Shown here piece after piece: positions 22,408-34,200 of a stretch of 64,000 bases of DNA (position 1 is its first letter; every line of letters starts with the position of its first letter). Under the pieces are notes generated by a model. It saw only the letters and a program-made list of their open reading frames with translations, did no database searches and was not told the DNA's origin. This stretch comes from Hedera helix (taxonomy: Eukaryota; Streptophyta; Magnoliopsida; Apiales; Araliaceae): NCBI GenBank assembly GCA_947179155.2, contig OX359267.1, positions 43,166,292-43,230,291 of the forward strand, in the 5' to 3' direction. The translations under genes were made by a program, and so were the position numbers.

Positions 22408-23317
22408 GAGTAAATCTATAGGTACATACAAGTTACTCCTTCCTTCCCGAGAACAATCATACGGCGTCGTTTAGCCCAAAACAATTCCACTCAAAAAATT
22501 ATACAATTTCCTCTCCTTTGCTTTCATCTCTCCTCACTGTTTCTCTCTTTTCTACTTTCTTCTCCCTCCCAGTTTCTGTTTCTCTCTCCTCTCTACTTTC
22601 CTCCCTTCTCTCTCTCTTTTCGTCTACTTCCCACCACCACTAAGACCCCTGCTTTCAACCTCCCAACTCCACCTCCACGGCCACTGCTTGCGACTCCTCC
22701 ACCCCCTTCCGCTTATGCATAACAGGAAGCTCTCTCTCCCCACCACAAACCTGCCTCTAGGCAGCCTCCAAATCACAGGACTCGACCCCTTATGCGAATC
22801 ATACCCATTTCCGACCATGTACATGCCGCCGCTGGGAAACGTCGGTGCCAAGAATCCGAAAGAGCGGTCGGGTCGGAGTCCCGATTGACTCGATGAATCA
22901 TCTGTTGCAATCGGGACAAGAGAGATAATCTATCTGTGAAAAATCTTAAAATACAAAACTAACAATTCCCGTTCTCTTGCAGATTTGAGAAAAACCAAAA
23001 AATAAAACCCAAAAAAAAAAAAAAAATCAATAATCAATTGGATCAAAACTTCTCACAGACGGCGCAAATGAGAAATTAAGATGACTGATTTGCAGAGACA
23101 AATTTGATGGGATTAATATATGAAACATTTGTAAGACTAATTTGGAGAGGATTGAAGAGAGAGGACTGAAAACTGAAAATATTAGAAAGGGAGAAAATAG
23201 GGGGGGGGAGGTTGGGGAAGGAGAAAATAATATGAGTTTTTAATTTGGACAAAACGACGTCGCACGGAAACTTCTCGGGATGCAGGGAGTAGGCTATTTG
23301 TATGTATAGATTTACTC
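22408..23317 (-). mobile_element. Non-autonomous MULE, internally deleted relative of the 48181 element
   Basis: 910 bp with terminal inverted repeats of about 65 bp beginning GAGTAAATCTATA and containing a CGRCGTCGTTT-type block. It is flanked by perfect 9-bp duplications. Its left part (to about 22990) matches the right end of the autonomous MULE, and its right part (23060-23317) matches the left end, so it lies in inverted orientation. The transposase gene is absent. A 145-bp GC-richer piece (about 22647-22790) is not found in the autonomous copy; it is bounded by GACCCC repeats. A 58-codon ORF from an ATG at 22715 crosses this piece; I do not recognise its product. Confidence 0.9.
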
Positions 23318-23326
23318 ATTTAATTC
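23318..23326 (+). repeat. Right target site duplication of the 910-bp MULE
   Basis: ATTTAATTC, identical to 22399-22407. Confidence 0.9.
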
Positions 23327-23489
23327 GGATGGTCACATCGATAGTAGCAAATCCCTTACGTCAATAATTACTTGCTTGTCTTGGTTGTTTGTGCCTTCTA
23401 AAATGATCGCACGAGTCAACGTAAAATGATTTTTGGTATAATTGAAAGTGGAGTGTGCATATTTTGATATTAAGACTCAATAATTGGAG

Positions 23490-23915
23490 ATGTGTTTCAA
23501 TCAATATTTTAAAAATCAGTTTGGAATCGCCAGTTGAATTAAGAATTAGTTTATTTTTTGGTTTAATTTAGATTGATTTAATCAATTTGGTTAATAACCG
23601 ATTAATCCGATAGTCGGTCGAACAGGTAAAATTAGTTAGTTGACTCTGTTGAACCGAGTTTGAAGTATTTTATTTTATTTTTATAAAAATATTTTTAGTA
23701 ATAATATAACATAATTTTATTATATTTTAGCTTATAAAAAATTAGATATTTTAAATTTTTATTAATTATTAATAATATATATATTTTATATATTTATAAC
23801 GTTACTAGTTCAATAACGATTCGACCACTGATTAAACTAGTGATCAATTCATCAAGTACTATTTTCGGTTTGATAACCGATTTAATTTTGAAAACATTGG
23901 TTTCAATATGCAATT
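23490..23915. mobile_element. Degenerate MITE-like repeat
   Basis: The ends are imperfectly inverted: AATATTTTAAAAATCAGTTT on the left, and the complement of AATGTTTTCAAAATTAAATC on the right. Inside are CGGTCGAACAGG, TTGAACCGAG and GATTCGACCACTG, motifs common in a widespread plant MITE group with CCGGTTCGACC-type subterminal repeats. No target duplication is resolved. Confidence 0.4.
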
Positions 23916-25235
23916 GTGAATTATCAAACGATTACATTTAATATTTATCTTTATTTGAATTTCCTATACATGTAATTTGTAAATAATTATAATAGCGTCT
24001 TCAAACATATTTCAACCGTGGCTAAGAAAAAATAAACTATGTATAAATATTTTCTACTGGCAGTCTCATCTAATATTTTCGGTTACTATGTTTTGTTAAC
24101 TATATTATTGGCACTTTCTATTAAAAAATTTGTGTTCACAATTTTCACGAAATTTAGTGATAAATACGTTTGAAATGATTAATGATTTTATCATTTTTAT
24201 TATATAAATCGTTTAAGACATAATCATACATATTAAGAAATCTCGTCAATTCTAATATTAGGTAATTAATATCCATTTTAAAATTTATTATTACTCATGT
24301 ACTAATTAATTACTCTTCCTCATCTCTCTCAATTACTCTATTTTTTTAGAGATAAAGTAAAAAATGATTAATTTTTTTATCCAAAATATATATAAAACGT
24401 CTTATATTATAGAATTTTTTTTTTCCTTCTAAAACAACTTAAATGATATAAATGATGAAGTATTATAGTTTGTAACTTTCATGAAATTTAGTAATAAAAT
24501 CGTTTGAAATAATTAATTATTATAGGTTGTATATTACCGTCACTTTCTATACAATATTTTGCTTTAAACAAAATTTTTTAGTCAATTATTATTAACAAAA
24601 ACAAATCTATAATTGTTAAAAAACAAAAAGCCCGTCACCCCACAACCTATGATGTAGATGCAGGGTAGTAAACTCTTGGAGCCCACTCCATCAAGTAAAT
24701 AAAAATCTCTGAGACCACAAAAAGGAATCGAACTAATAAAGCTTGAAAACCTAATTAAATTACTACTACTATAAAATTGGAATCTTTCCGATGAGGCGTA
24801 AAAGCCGAATTAAACTAATATATATATATAAATGGAATCTTTCAAAAGGTCTAATATATATATATATATAAATGGAATCTTTCAAAAGGTGGTCATATCT
24901 GGTATGAAATCAACGGCACTGATATTATAAAACGAACATATACTCCTATATACTCTCTCCGCCCCAATAGCAGTATATTATGGAAATAATTTATTAGTTT
25001 AATTGTATTAACTGCCTGTCTAATTATTATTTTAATATAATTCAAAGTGATTATTTTGGTGTTCAGTATTGGGTACGAAATTTATAATTATATTTTATAT
25101 TACCATATTTACTGTTAATATTACCATTTTTTAAATCCAAAAAATCAAACACAGTAATATAATTGTCAAACATCTCCATTAAATGAAAATTGATATTTTT
25201 ATAAGACTATTTTTACATGAATAGTAAGTGAATTT
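23916..25235. other. AT-rich intergenic spacer
   Basis: No gene, RNA or clear transposon end is seen. 24814-24890 has a short duplication around TAAATGGAATCTTTCAAAAG with intervening AT dinucleotides. 24630-24770 is less AT-rich but has no open frame of note. Confidence 0.5.
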
Positions 25236-26015
25236 CACAATGAGTGAGGGACAACGTCCCAACCTCTTTATTGCACTCAATATAAGGATTACACAATGGC
25301 TAAGGCTTGTATTAACGCACTTGTTCAGTGCTTATACAAGCCTTGCACGCACATACATATAATACAGGGTTTGGGTCTGCAGTTGACATCCCCAACTGCT
25401 AAGATTCATTAGCCAATAGTCTTGCAACACCTCACCAGCAACTGCTCTGCAACTGCTCAATAACTACCCACTAAGCCATTAGCTTGCAGAGTGCTTGCCA
25501 CATGATCAGCATTTGTAGCCCCAAAACGCACAATGTGTGTTAGTGGCTTGTCTGAGTCAGCAACTGCCCAAAATCGCCCATAACTGCTCATCAGCATGAA
25601 TCTTGGACCAATCAGCCAACCCACTAACTAGCCCCACGAAGTCAGCCCACATTCTTTGGTCTCAGCCCACAAACTTGCCCAGCATGCATCTAGATGCTTT
25701 AACTATCCAGCTCACACGTGAATCCAACTTAGCCCAGCACTTGCCCAAGGTGCTGCCTATGAACATAGCCCACGCAACCTTGTTCTTGCCCAATCCAAGA
25801 CCGAGTCTTTGATTCAATCCAAGCAACCCAACCGCGTGCTAGCATTGTTGTTAGGGGAGCCCAACAATGCCCCAACGTTGCCCACGCATAGACCATGACA
25901 GCCTGCCCATGGTCTGGATGACCTTCACGCACTACCCCTCCCCTATAGTAGCACTTATACTGAAAGTAGCTGTATCGTCCGAACCAGTGCTGAAACTCCC
26001 AAACTTTGACTGTCC
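25236..26015. other. GC-richer island, possible retroelement remnant
   Basis: Base composition jumps relative to the flanks. The segment is full of GCCCA and ACTGC words and has no long credible reading frame; the small ORFs are compositional. On the minus strand the left edge reads like a transcript or LTR end (GCAATAAAGAGGTTGGGACG). This could be a non-coding leader or LTR remnant of a retrotransposon. I cannot assign a family. Confidence 0.3.
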
Positions 26016-26689
26016 TTTCGAAGTCCTCCTATTATGAAACTATCAATTTCTTAATATTATGAGTTTGTTTGGTAATAACATTTGCAACAGTAGTATTTAT
26101 AGCGTTTAAACCTCTAAATATACGGTATTATTTTTGATGCGTTATTTTTAATTTTAAATATTATATTTATGAGTTAAATAAGTTAAATTTAAAATAAATT
26201 ACTTTTAAATGAACAAAAAATTTAAATGCCCTCTTAACAATGTGTGATCGATCCACGCGTAAAAACACAAATTATACCCAAAAAAATATGTATAAATAAT
26301 ATAAAAAATAAGAAAAAAATAAAAAACTAATCTTATTATTAGATAATATTTCACGTGTCTTAATGCACAATTTTTTATCTAATTTATGCGGATAATATTT
26401 CTCATCAATCATATCATGTGCGATATCCTATTCGTATATGTAGTACAGAAAAGCCGTTGAATTGAACCCCCACCTCTTTATAAGGACACCTCGAGATCCA
26501 GAGACTCGTGGATGTAATACTCTGTCATAACTTCCTCATTTCATTTATACTTTCTAGCTTTTAGAGAGAGAAAATTATGAACGTAGATTCAGATTAACAT
26601 TTTTCTTTCTACAAAGGTTATGATAATCCATAGTCTCTAGCTATTTAGAAATCTCTAGTTGTTCATGATTTAACTAATTATATATATAT

Positions 26690-26870
26690 ATAGGGAAAAT
26701 TTAATATGTGTCGTAAGGATACATGCTAAGCACACAATTTAAGAGAATATTCTCTTAAACTGTGTACATATTCTCTTAAACTTGATGCAAATACAGAAAT
26801 TAAGAGAATATGCACACAGTTCAAGAGAATATTCTCTTTAAGAATACATGTTAAGAGAACCCATATATAT
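26690..26870. mobile_element. Small palindromic repeat (MITE-like)
   Basis: It contains a perfect 22-bp palindrome centred at 26748/26749 (half-site TTTAAGAGAAT), a second 16-bp palindrome (AAGAGAAT half-site) at 26823-26838, and TATTCTCTTAA/TTAAGAGAATA in inverted order between them. The outer parts (GGATACATGCTAAG and AATACATGTTAAGAG) are related. It is flanked by AT dinucleotide runs, and no target duplication is seen. Confidence 0.45.
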
Positions 26871-28642
26871 ATATATATATATATAAACACTTCGCTTATC
26901 AAAAAAGCTAATAGTTTACCACCAAAACTAAATAAAGTTATACATTGAAAAAAATAATAATAGCTTTAAATTATCGTTTTAAAATTTATTAGTTAGTACA
27001 AAAATACATAATATACATTAAAAATAAGAATTCAAAATTTTGGCTTAATTCATTTATTTATATTGATTTTCACATAATATGTAAAATTTTAAAATATAAA
27101 GTTTACAAAAAGTCAATACCTTGCACGAGTTACCAATTTAGTAAAAATAAAAAAGGAAGAAAATAAAGATTAAGTTTCCTAAAAAGAGATGATTAGTTAC
27201 GATTAAGTGCATATAAAGAGATAAAATTATCAATTTACATATACATTAAAATCGAACTGCATACAAATTTTGTTATATATCTTATGAATGAGACTACAAA
27301 TTTTATTCTTACAAAGTACATCCTAATTTAAAATCTTATCGTTAATTTTCAATTTCGACAAATATTGGATATAAGTTTTTTGGCATCCCTGTTTCATCCC
27401 AAAATAATAATTTAATATTTTTTAAATAGGAATCCAAAAAAGCCTTCAGATTTGTGGGAAAAAAATGAAACTAAATTTCAGAATCTCATCCTTAAATATG
27501 TAGAACTAAAAACTCCAACAATTTTATAATAAAATTAGCTTTTGACAATAAATGAAATAATAACACCCAATAGCATTAAAAACTAAAAGTATATATAAAT
27601 ATAACAAATCTACATCATGCATGCTAATTCAGCAGTAAAACACCATCTAATTTTTATACATGTATCAAATAAACCTTTTCTCATAATCAAAAGTTATTTT
27701 CCGTTTATTTTTTTGCAAATTAAAATTCACCTTAAATATAAAACTATATATAACGGTGATAGTAAATAAAAAGAGACTAGTAAAGGTAATTTACCTTTTG
27801 TAAATGAAGGTAAATTTGAAATTAATTTCTTCTGATGCCTTCAATGAACTAAAAGATTGCTAGCATTAGTTTTTAAATAACACATAAGAACAAATTAATT
27901 CAATATACACGTGATTTGGGTTTTTGAGGCACACGGATATATAAAAGGAGGTGTAATGTTTAATTAAGACTACAATTTGATAAGTTAAAACAAACTATAA
28001 AAATATCATAAATTGTAGGTAGATTTTTATAAAAACAAACTATTAATAGAAGCACAAATAATTCAATAATTATTATTATTATATTAATTTAAATAATAAT
28101 AAGTTATGTTTAATGCATATAAGTCAACTCAGTTTAAGATTAATTAAATTCTCCCAATTAACTCATATAAAAAATTATTTTTTATGTTATTATAATAAGT
28201 AATAGATTTTTTTTATTTTATAAATTACCTACGTAATGTATTGTCATTGAATAAGTGCAGTTTAAATTTATTATTTTTTCATAAATTACCTATGTGATAT
28301 ATTGTTATTCAATGATTTAAAATAATAATGTATAAATTAATTTTACATAATTTATTTTTTCAAATTATAACGTGACATAAATTTTTTAGCATGACATTAT
28401 TTACCATTATATGTTGTTTGTGACTTATTTGAGTATTATAGTGCTATTATCACAATTTTACTAGACATATTTGAACTTATTTTTTAAGTTAAAAAAAAAA
28501 ATTATATAGAAATTTAAAACGGAGGACTCTATGGCCCACATAGAAAAATTTTATTTGTCATTTTTTATTTTATTAAAATTTATTTATATATAAATTATAG
28601 AATGAAAATACAAGCTTATGGTCCTAGTCCTAACTGATGGAG
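26871..28642. other. AT-rich intergenic spacer
   Basis: No coding region, RNA gene or repeat end that I can support. Confidence 0.5.
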
Positions 28643-28645
28643 TAA

Positions 28646-29425
28646 GGGTGTGTTTGATTAGCTCTGAATGCCTCTTAATGGAGGCGGCTCTTAATCGGTC
28701 AGAGGCTAATCTTGTTTGATAATTTTTTTGTTACCTCTTATTGCCTCTTAATCGGTAAGAGACAAATACGATGCTTAATCATCCAGAGGCACATCTGAAC
28801 GAATTTATATTTTTTCTTGACAAAAATAACCTCCTTAATTTTACAAAATTCCTCTTTTATCCTCTTCTTTGCCGCCAGATCTGGGAAGGGGGTGCCGGGG
28901 AAGAGGGAGGAGGAGGAGGCAGGGGATAGGGACGGCGGGGATGGGGGAGCAGGAGGGGGACGGCGGGGATGGGGGAGGCGGGGGTCGGCGGGGATGGGGG
29001 AGGAGGAGGCAGGGGATGGGGGAGGCGGGGGTCGGCGGGGATGGGGGAGGAGGAGGGGGACGGCGGGGATGGGGGAGGAGGAGGGGGACGGCGGGGATGG
29101 GGGAGCAGGAGGGGGACGGCGGGGATGGGGGAGGCGGGGGTCGGCGGGGATGGGGGAGGAGGAGGGGGACGGCGGGGATGGGGGAGGAGGAGGGGGACGG
29201 CGGGGATGGGGGAGGCGGGGGATGGGGTAGGAGGAGGGGGACGGCGGGGATGGGGAGACGGGGGTCGGGGGGGATGGGGGAGGAGGAGGGGGACGGCGGG
29301 GATGGGGAGGCGGGGGTCAGGGGGGATGGGGGGAGGAGGGGGCCTGCGCCGGGGGAGGGGGAAGGGGCCGGCGGGGGGAGGGGGGGAGGGGAGAAGAAGA
29401 AGCAGCAGCTGCTGCTTTATCTTCT

Positions 29426-29456
<31 letters not shown>

Positions 29457-29615
29457 TAATATTTTTATACATAGGGATAAAATAGTAAAATACTTTTATT
29501 CAGACATTTAAAAAAAAAATTATCAAACAACATTTTTTTATTCAGATACAATTTGATTCAGACGCTCTATATTATTTAGATCAGATCTTAATAACTAATT
29601 TTATCAAACACAACC
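28646..29615. mobile_element. Harbinger-like MITE carrying a G-rich minisatellite
   Basis: The terminal inverted repeats are GGGTGTGTTTGATTA on the left and, in complement, GGTTGTGTTTGATAA on the right. Both are flanked by TAA (28643-28645 and 29616-29618), the 3-bp duplication typical of PIF/Harbinger. A subterminal inverted pair (TTGTTTGATAATTTTTTT near 28712 and its complement near 29509) supports a palindromic MITE. The centre is filled by a purine-rich minisatellite (28884-29400) followed by a poly-T run. The right end lies 113 bp before the start codon of the asparagine synthetase pseudogene. Confidence 0.65.
28884..29400 (+). repeat. G-rich minisatellite
   Basis: Repeated units of about 25-31 bp built from GGCGGGGATGGGGGAGG and GAGGGGGACGG. 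G runs of three to six recur throughout, so G-quadruplex formation is likely. All three forward frames stay open because stop codons cannot arise in the unit. This explains overlapping frames of 137-195 codons that should not be read as genes. Confidence 0.9.
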
Positions 29616-31844
29616 TAAATGCCTTCTATTAAGCAGCCTTCATTTCCCCATCGTTCTCAATCTATTCTGTAGCCAGCCAAGGGCAGTAGATTTAGGAAAC
29701 TGATATTTCCAGAAGATATACGCCCGCCATGTGTAGAATACTAGCGGTCTTCGGCTGCGTCGACAACTCTCAGGTCAAACGGTCAAGAATCATCGAACTC
29801 TCCAGACGGTAAATGTTGTTTTCATCTCATTGTTTGCTGGATGCTTCCCAAATTTATCAACTTGAAGAATTTCATCTGTATATACACACGCTTCTGCAGT
29901 TCTGCTTGTGTTTGCTTCTTTAATTTTCCTTATTCAAGTTTTGTAAACGTGCTATGTTATAAAAATATAATTAATGGCAAATTGGTAATGTGATAAGTTA
30001 TGGTGATTATGTGTAGAGTTAAATTTATATATAGTGAAGTTAACTTCACGTGGAAAACATATATTTAGAGCGTGGATGAGCAATTGGGCCAGGAACTGTA
30101 GCAATCATACCAATTTTATGAACTGCTGTTATTTTCTGTAGTTACATGATTACATCAGTTTACCAGCTGCGATTTAAGAGCATTTCCTTTTTCTCAATCT
30201 GAGTTTGACTGCTGTAGTGATGACTGTAAACAAATAATAATTGCTAATTTGATTACCCCTCCCACTAACATTATCGGGGACTGTAGGTTGCGCCATAGAG
30301 GTCCAGATTGGAGTGGCTTGCATTGTTATCAGGATTGTTACCTTGCTCATCAGTGATTAGCTATAGTTGATCCTGCTTCTGGAGATCAGCCACTATATAA
30401 CAAAGACAAAACAGTTGTCGTCACGGTAATGGTTCATTTAATTAAGTTGTTTAGTTACATATGGTAACTACAGTAATAGAACTAAAGCTTACGATTGGCA
30501 TGCAGAGTCAAATTTGAAATTCAGAATTATCATGCAATTAACTGGAATAGAATTAATGAAATTTATGGCTTATAATTTTTTTTTTACACTTTACAAATTT
30601 CATCTATTCAGAATTGCATTCAGGACCACCATGCCTAAAATTCAGCTCTGAGAATTTGGTTTTAGAATCAATAATAATTCAGAAAGTGCTCTCAAAGTCC
30701 AGATTAAAACCCAAAATCAATTATAACTTTTTTCCCGACCATTAGCATCTAATTTTTTTAAGAACTTTGTGCAAATTCAGTGGTAAACATATTTTGGACC
30801 TGTGTCCAAGTGTGACCCTAAAATGTCTGCCCTTTTTTTTTTGATAAGTGAAATGTCTGTATTTTTCAGAAGTACATATGATTTTTGGCTTAACCTCATC
30901 TTGATCCTTGTACTTATGTGTTTAGGTAAATGGGGAGATATATAATCATAAAGCTCTAAGGGAAAAGCTGAAGTCTCATCAGTTTCATACCAGAAGTGAC
31001 TGTGAAGTGATTGCACATCTTGTAAGTCCTTTGATAACTTATGGTGATCTGTACAAACTATGATAAATTCAATAAAAAGTTACTAGATAGTAGCTTGGTT
31101 CTCTCTCTCTTCTCTTTTGTGCTTCTTGATACCCGTGACAAAAGTTTCATTGCTGCAAGGGATGCTATTGGTATTACCCCACTTTACATGGGCTGGGGTC
31201 TTGATGGTATGTAATTTCTGAGGTGTATGTTTTTCTTAAGTTGCTTGATTAGTACTGTTTTAGGACCTCTCTCTTTCTCTAAGATGTTTTCTGTGCTGCC
31301 ATGTGTAGTTCTCACTGGAGCAGCAATTGCTTTAGGATTCTCTTTTTGATAGGCAGAAATTGCATATTTTTTATCCTGGCATCCAGACTCCAGAGTTTCT
31401 GCTATTTTTTTCATGTATAGCCACTTTTAAATGCACCTGCACCGCCTTAAATAGCAGCATATGCATGTCTATTGTAAATTATAATAGCAGTTTGGAATCA
31501 TTTGCCATCTTTAAGCTAGCAATTTCTTTTGTCTTTCTGCTTTGACCTAATGTGGGCCATTTTATAGGCATCTTCTTCTTCTTCTTCTTTTTTAAAAAAT
31601 TCAAAGAAGCTCTTGTGTGTTGCTGTATCATTGTATCTCACTATCTCTATTCTCTTATACTCTTGCTAGGAGTATATTTCACTACACCCATTTTAAAGTA
31701 ATTCACAAAACAATTATTTGTCTTTTTATTAGCTCATGTGGGAAGTTTTTGCATCATTTCTTGGTCTTGCTAACTTTAATTATAAGCTGCTTCTCATTAA
31801 AACTTCATCAATAGTCCAATACTTTAATTTGTTCTTTGACAGAT

Positions 31845-32012
31845 CTTCATAGTGATTGGTGGGCAGTTGGTGGGCGGTGTTTCACTAATGCCACAATGAT
31901 TTTTCCACTCAATTTTCTTTAATTTTTCTTTTTGGAGGACTTCTTGTCCTCCACATGCATTGTAATCTCTTCCCTGTTCATCAATAAAACCCACTTTTAT
32001 CTATAAAAAAAG
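31845..32012 (+). repeat. Possible LINE 3' tail in pseudogene intron
   Basis: A stretch ending GTTCATCAATAAAACCC, then a short A-rich tail (ATAAAAAAAG), as in 3' ends of plant non-LTR elements or a processed transcript. No coding part and no clear target duplication are seen. Confidence 0.3.
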
Positions 32013-32999
32013 TAGTGTTATCTGGTAGTCGTGGGATAAATTGATTGGCTTAAAATTAATTTAGAAGGGGCAAAGTGAATATGAGTTTTGGATTCATGGG
32101 CTAACTGATGCTTCAGTTTTTACTTCCCAACCGTTTTTCTATATAGCAGTTTGTCATTCAACCATTTTTTTTATATGAAAAAGTATTGTTGGAAATTCGT
32201 ACTTCTATTTATTGAAGAAATTCAACTTCCTATGCAGGATCGGTTTGGTTTGCTTCAGAAATGAAAATATTGAGTGATGAACGATTCATGTCTTTCCTTC
32301 CTGGGCATATATATTCTAGCAAAACTGGTAAATGCTAGTTTACTTGCTATTGAAGTTTTATTGTCTTTAGGTCTAGAATTCAATGTCCTTTACACAATTG
32401 TTAAGTTATTCTCATTTATTCTTCTCCACTTTTTGGTATGGGAGCTTGATTGCCAGCTGAAGACCTTTCCAGTGTTGATGGCTGTACTTATCCATTGTTC
32501 CTGAAAGAAGTTAAAAACGACTTTAAAAGTTACAAGCTTGATATGCATGGGGTAGTTTGTGTAAAGCCGTAAACGCGTTTTTAGCGGACCAGGAAAGTTA
32601 AAGATGCGAGATTAAAGCTTAATACGATGGTACTATTTATACGTTAGTTATCTATTTGTTTATTTTTCCTAATCACGCTCGAGACGTCAGAGAACTTGAA
32701 ATCAAGAATGCTACACGAGAACTTGTACTCATAAAATAAATACAATATGAGAACGTCACTCAAATTAAAATAAAAGATCAGAAGTTGGAACACCTCAAAT
32801 CAAACAATTCATTTGCCAACAACTTCATATATACACACACATGTATATGTAATTGATTCATGCAAAAGAAACAAAAATGCAAGGACCTAAAAACTTAATT
32901 TAGTCTAAGCCATTGCTTTCCATATATGAATTTAATAAGCTTCTGGCTACATTGTAATCGAAAGTTGTACTATGGCACTCGATACCTTCAACATATCCT

Positions 33000-33091
33000 T
33001 TTTTTACTGTAGTGAAATTTTCCAAAGAACATAATCTTAAAGATGCACCAATAAAAGGAACACCTGAGTAAAAATAGATACAAAAATATTC
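33000..33091 (-). pseudogene. Unassigned exon-like fragment on the minus strand
   Basis: After an AG acceptor (TTTTTACTCAG, ending near 33068 on the plus strand) the minus strand is open. It reads VPFIGASLRLCSLENF, then KKGYVEGIECHSTTFDYN, and continues to a TAA near 32899. It has coding-like composition and a plausible terminal exon structure. I do not recognise a family. It lies downstream, in the same orientation, of the aminopeptidase fragment, so the two may derive from one inserted unit. Confidence 0.3.
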
Positions 33092-33750
33092 ATATTTATC
33101 TGTTGTATATAATGGTTCGCTATAGCATTATGGTACTATAAAGCCAGAAATGCATGAGGAACATTGCTAAACCATACCTATATTGAATGTAAATCATAAA
33201 AGACATACAATGAGAAAGACACGACATGGTTGATAACTAAAATAACAAACATAACACCATATTGTTTTTCAAATTGTCCAAGTTAATTTAACTATACCAT
33301 AAAATACAATAAAAATTGTGGATTGAATAGAGAAATTGGAATCCAACTTTTGGAGGACATAACCAAGCACTTCAAACCCTTATCCTTTTCGGAGCAATGT
33401 CGCTTGAACTTCTCCCTTTTCTCTATCAAGGAAACATTGCACTCTTAATAACTCATAAAGGTTAGTACTTCTTCGAAGGTAGTATTACAAATTGAAAATT
33501 GCATAGTAGGAGAATTGTTGAGGATTTAAATATAAAGTGAACTCATGTTAATAAATTCCATTAATCCACTTATAATTTTCATCCATATTTTCTCCAATCC
33601 TTTTCCCTATCTCCTCTTGTTACACTTTGAGAAATTCAACTAAAAATTAGAAAATCAATTAAAATGGTTAAAATATTACCCCAAAAAATGCTATACAAAA
33701 ACTTATCAAATGATATCATAAGGTACACAGCCAAAAAAGTAAGCAAATAC

Positions 33751-34200
33751 CTTCGATTCTGGGAAAGACACTTATGTTGGAGTACACAGTTGTTTTGTCC
33801 TCACCCAGTGTAAATTTAAGATCCACCTGGGCAAAAAATTTAATAAAAGCATATTAAAAGCTCAAATAACTTTACGTTCTTATGTATGACTCAAGTTCAT
33901 AAAAAAAATTATAAAGGTTAAGAGAAATACAGAAACCCACTACAAAATAGTAAAACACATACACACACACACACATATGAACAGCGCACGCATTTTGTCT
34001 ATCCAAGTGGTTTATATATATTACAGTTTAGGGAAGAACAGGTATTACCTTATCAAAATAGTAATCAGGAGACTTGTATTCTTTTAGAAAAAAATCTTTT
34101 GGCTTGCCCATATAAATTCTTCGACTTGCTTAGGTAAGGTTCCTGTTGCAATAGAACAAATTAACCTCCTGCTGATTTGCTTAGCACTCTAAAGAAGGTC
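33751..34200 (-). pseudogene. Puromycin-sensitive aminopeptidase (M1) gene fragment
   Basis: Two exon-like pieces on the minus strand inside an intron of the asparagine synthetase pseudogene. The first covers about 34170-34049. It reads RRLICSIATGTLPKQVEE, then after a 1-nt frame change MGKPKDFFLKEYKSPDYYFD, and ends at a GT donor. The second (33826-33751) follows an AG acceptor, reads VDLKFTLGEDKTTVYSNISV then FPRIE, and ends at a GT donor. This matches the N-terminal region of plant puromycin-sensitive aminopeptidases (organelle-targeting end plus start of the M1 domain). No catalytic HEXXH part is present. The frame change and missing remainder make it a relic, possibly captured by a transposon or left by a duplication. 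Confidence 0.7.

Noticed and set aside
25603..25932. ORFs on both strands in the GC-richer island
   Set aside because: Short, overlapping on opposite strands, no motif; best explained by base composition.
28817..29511. Three overlapping Gly/Arg-rich forward ORFs of 137-195 codons
   Set aside because: They arise because the G-rich minisatellite has no stop codon in any forward frame. There is no start context, no domain, and they overlap fully in three frames.
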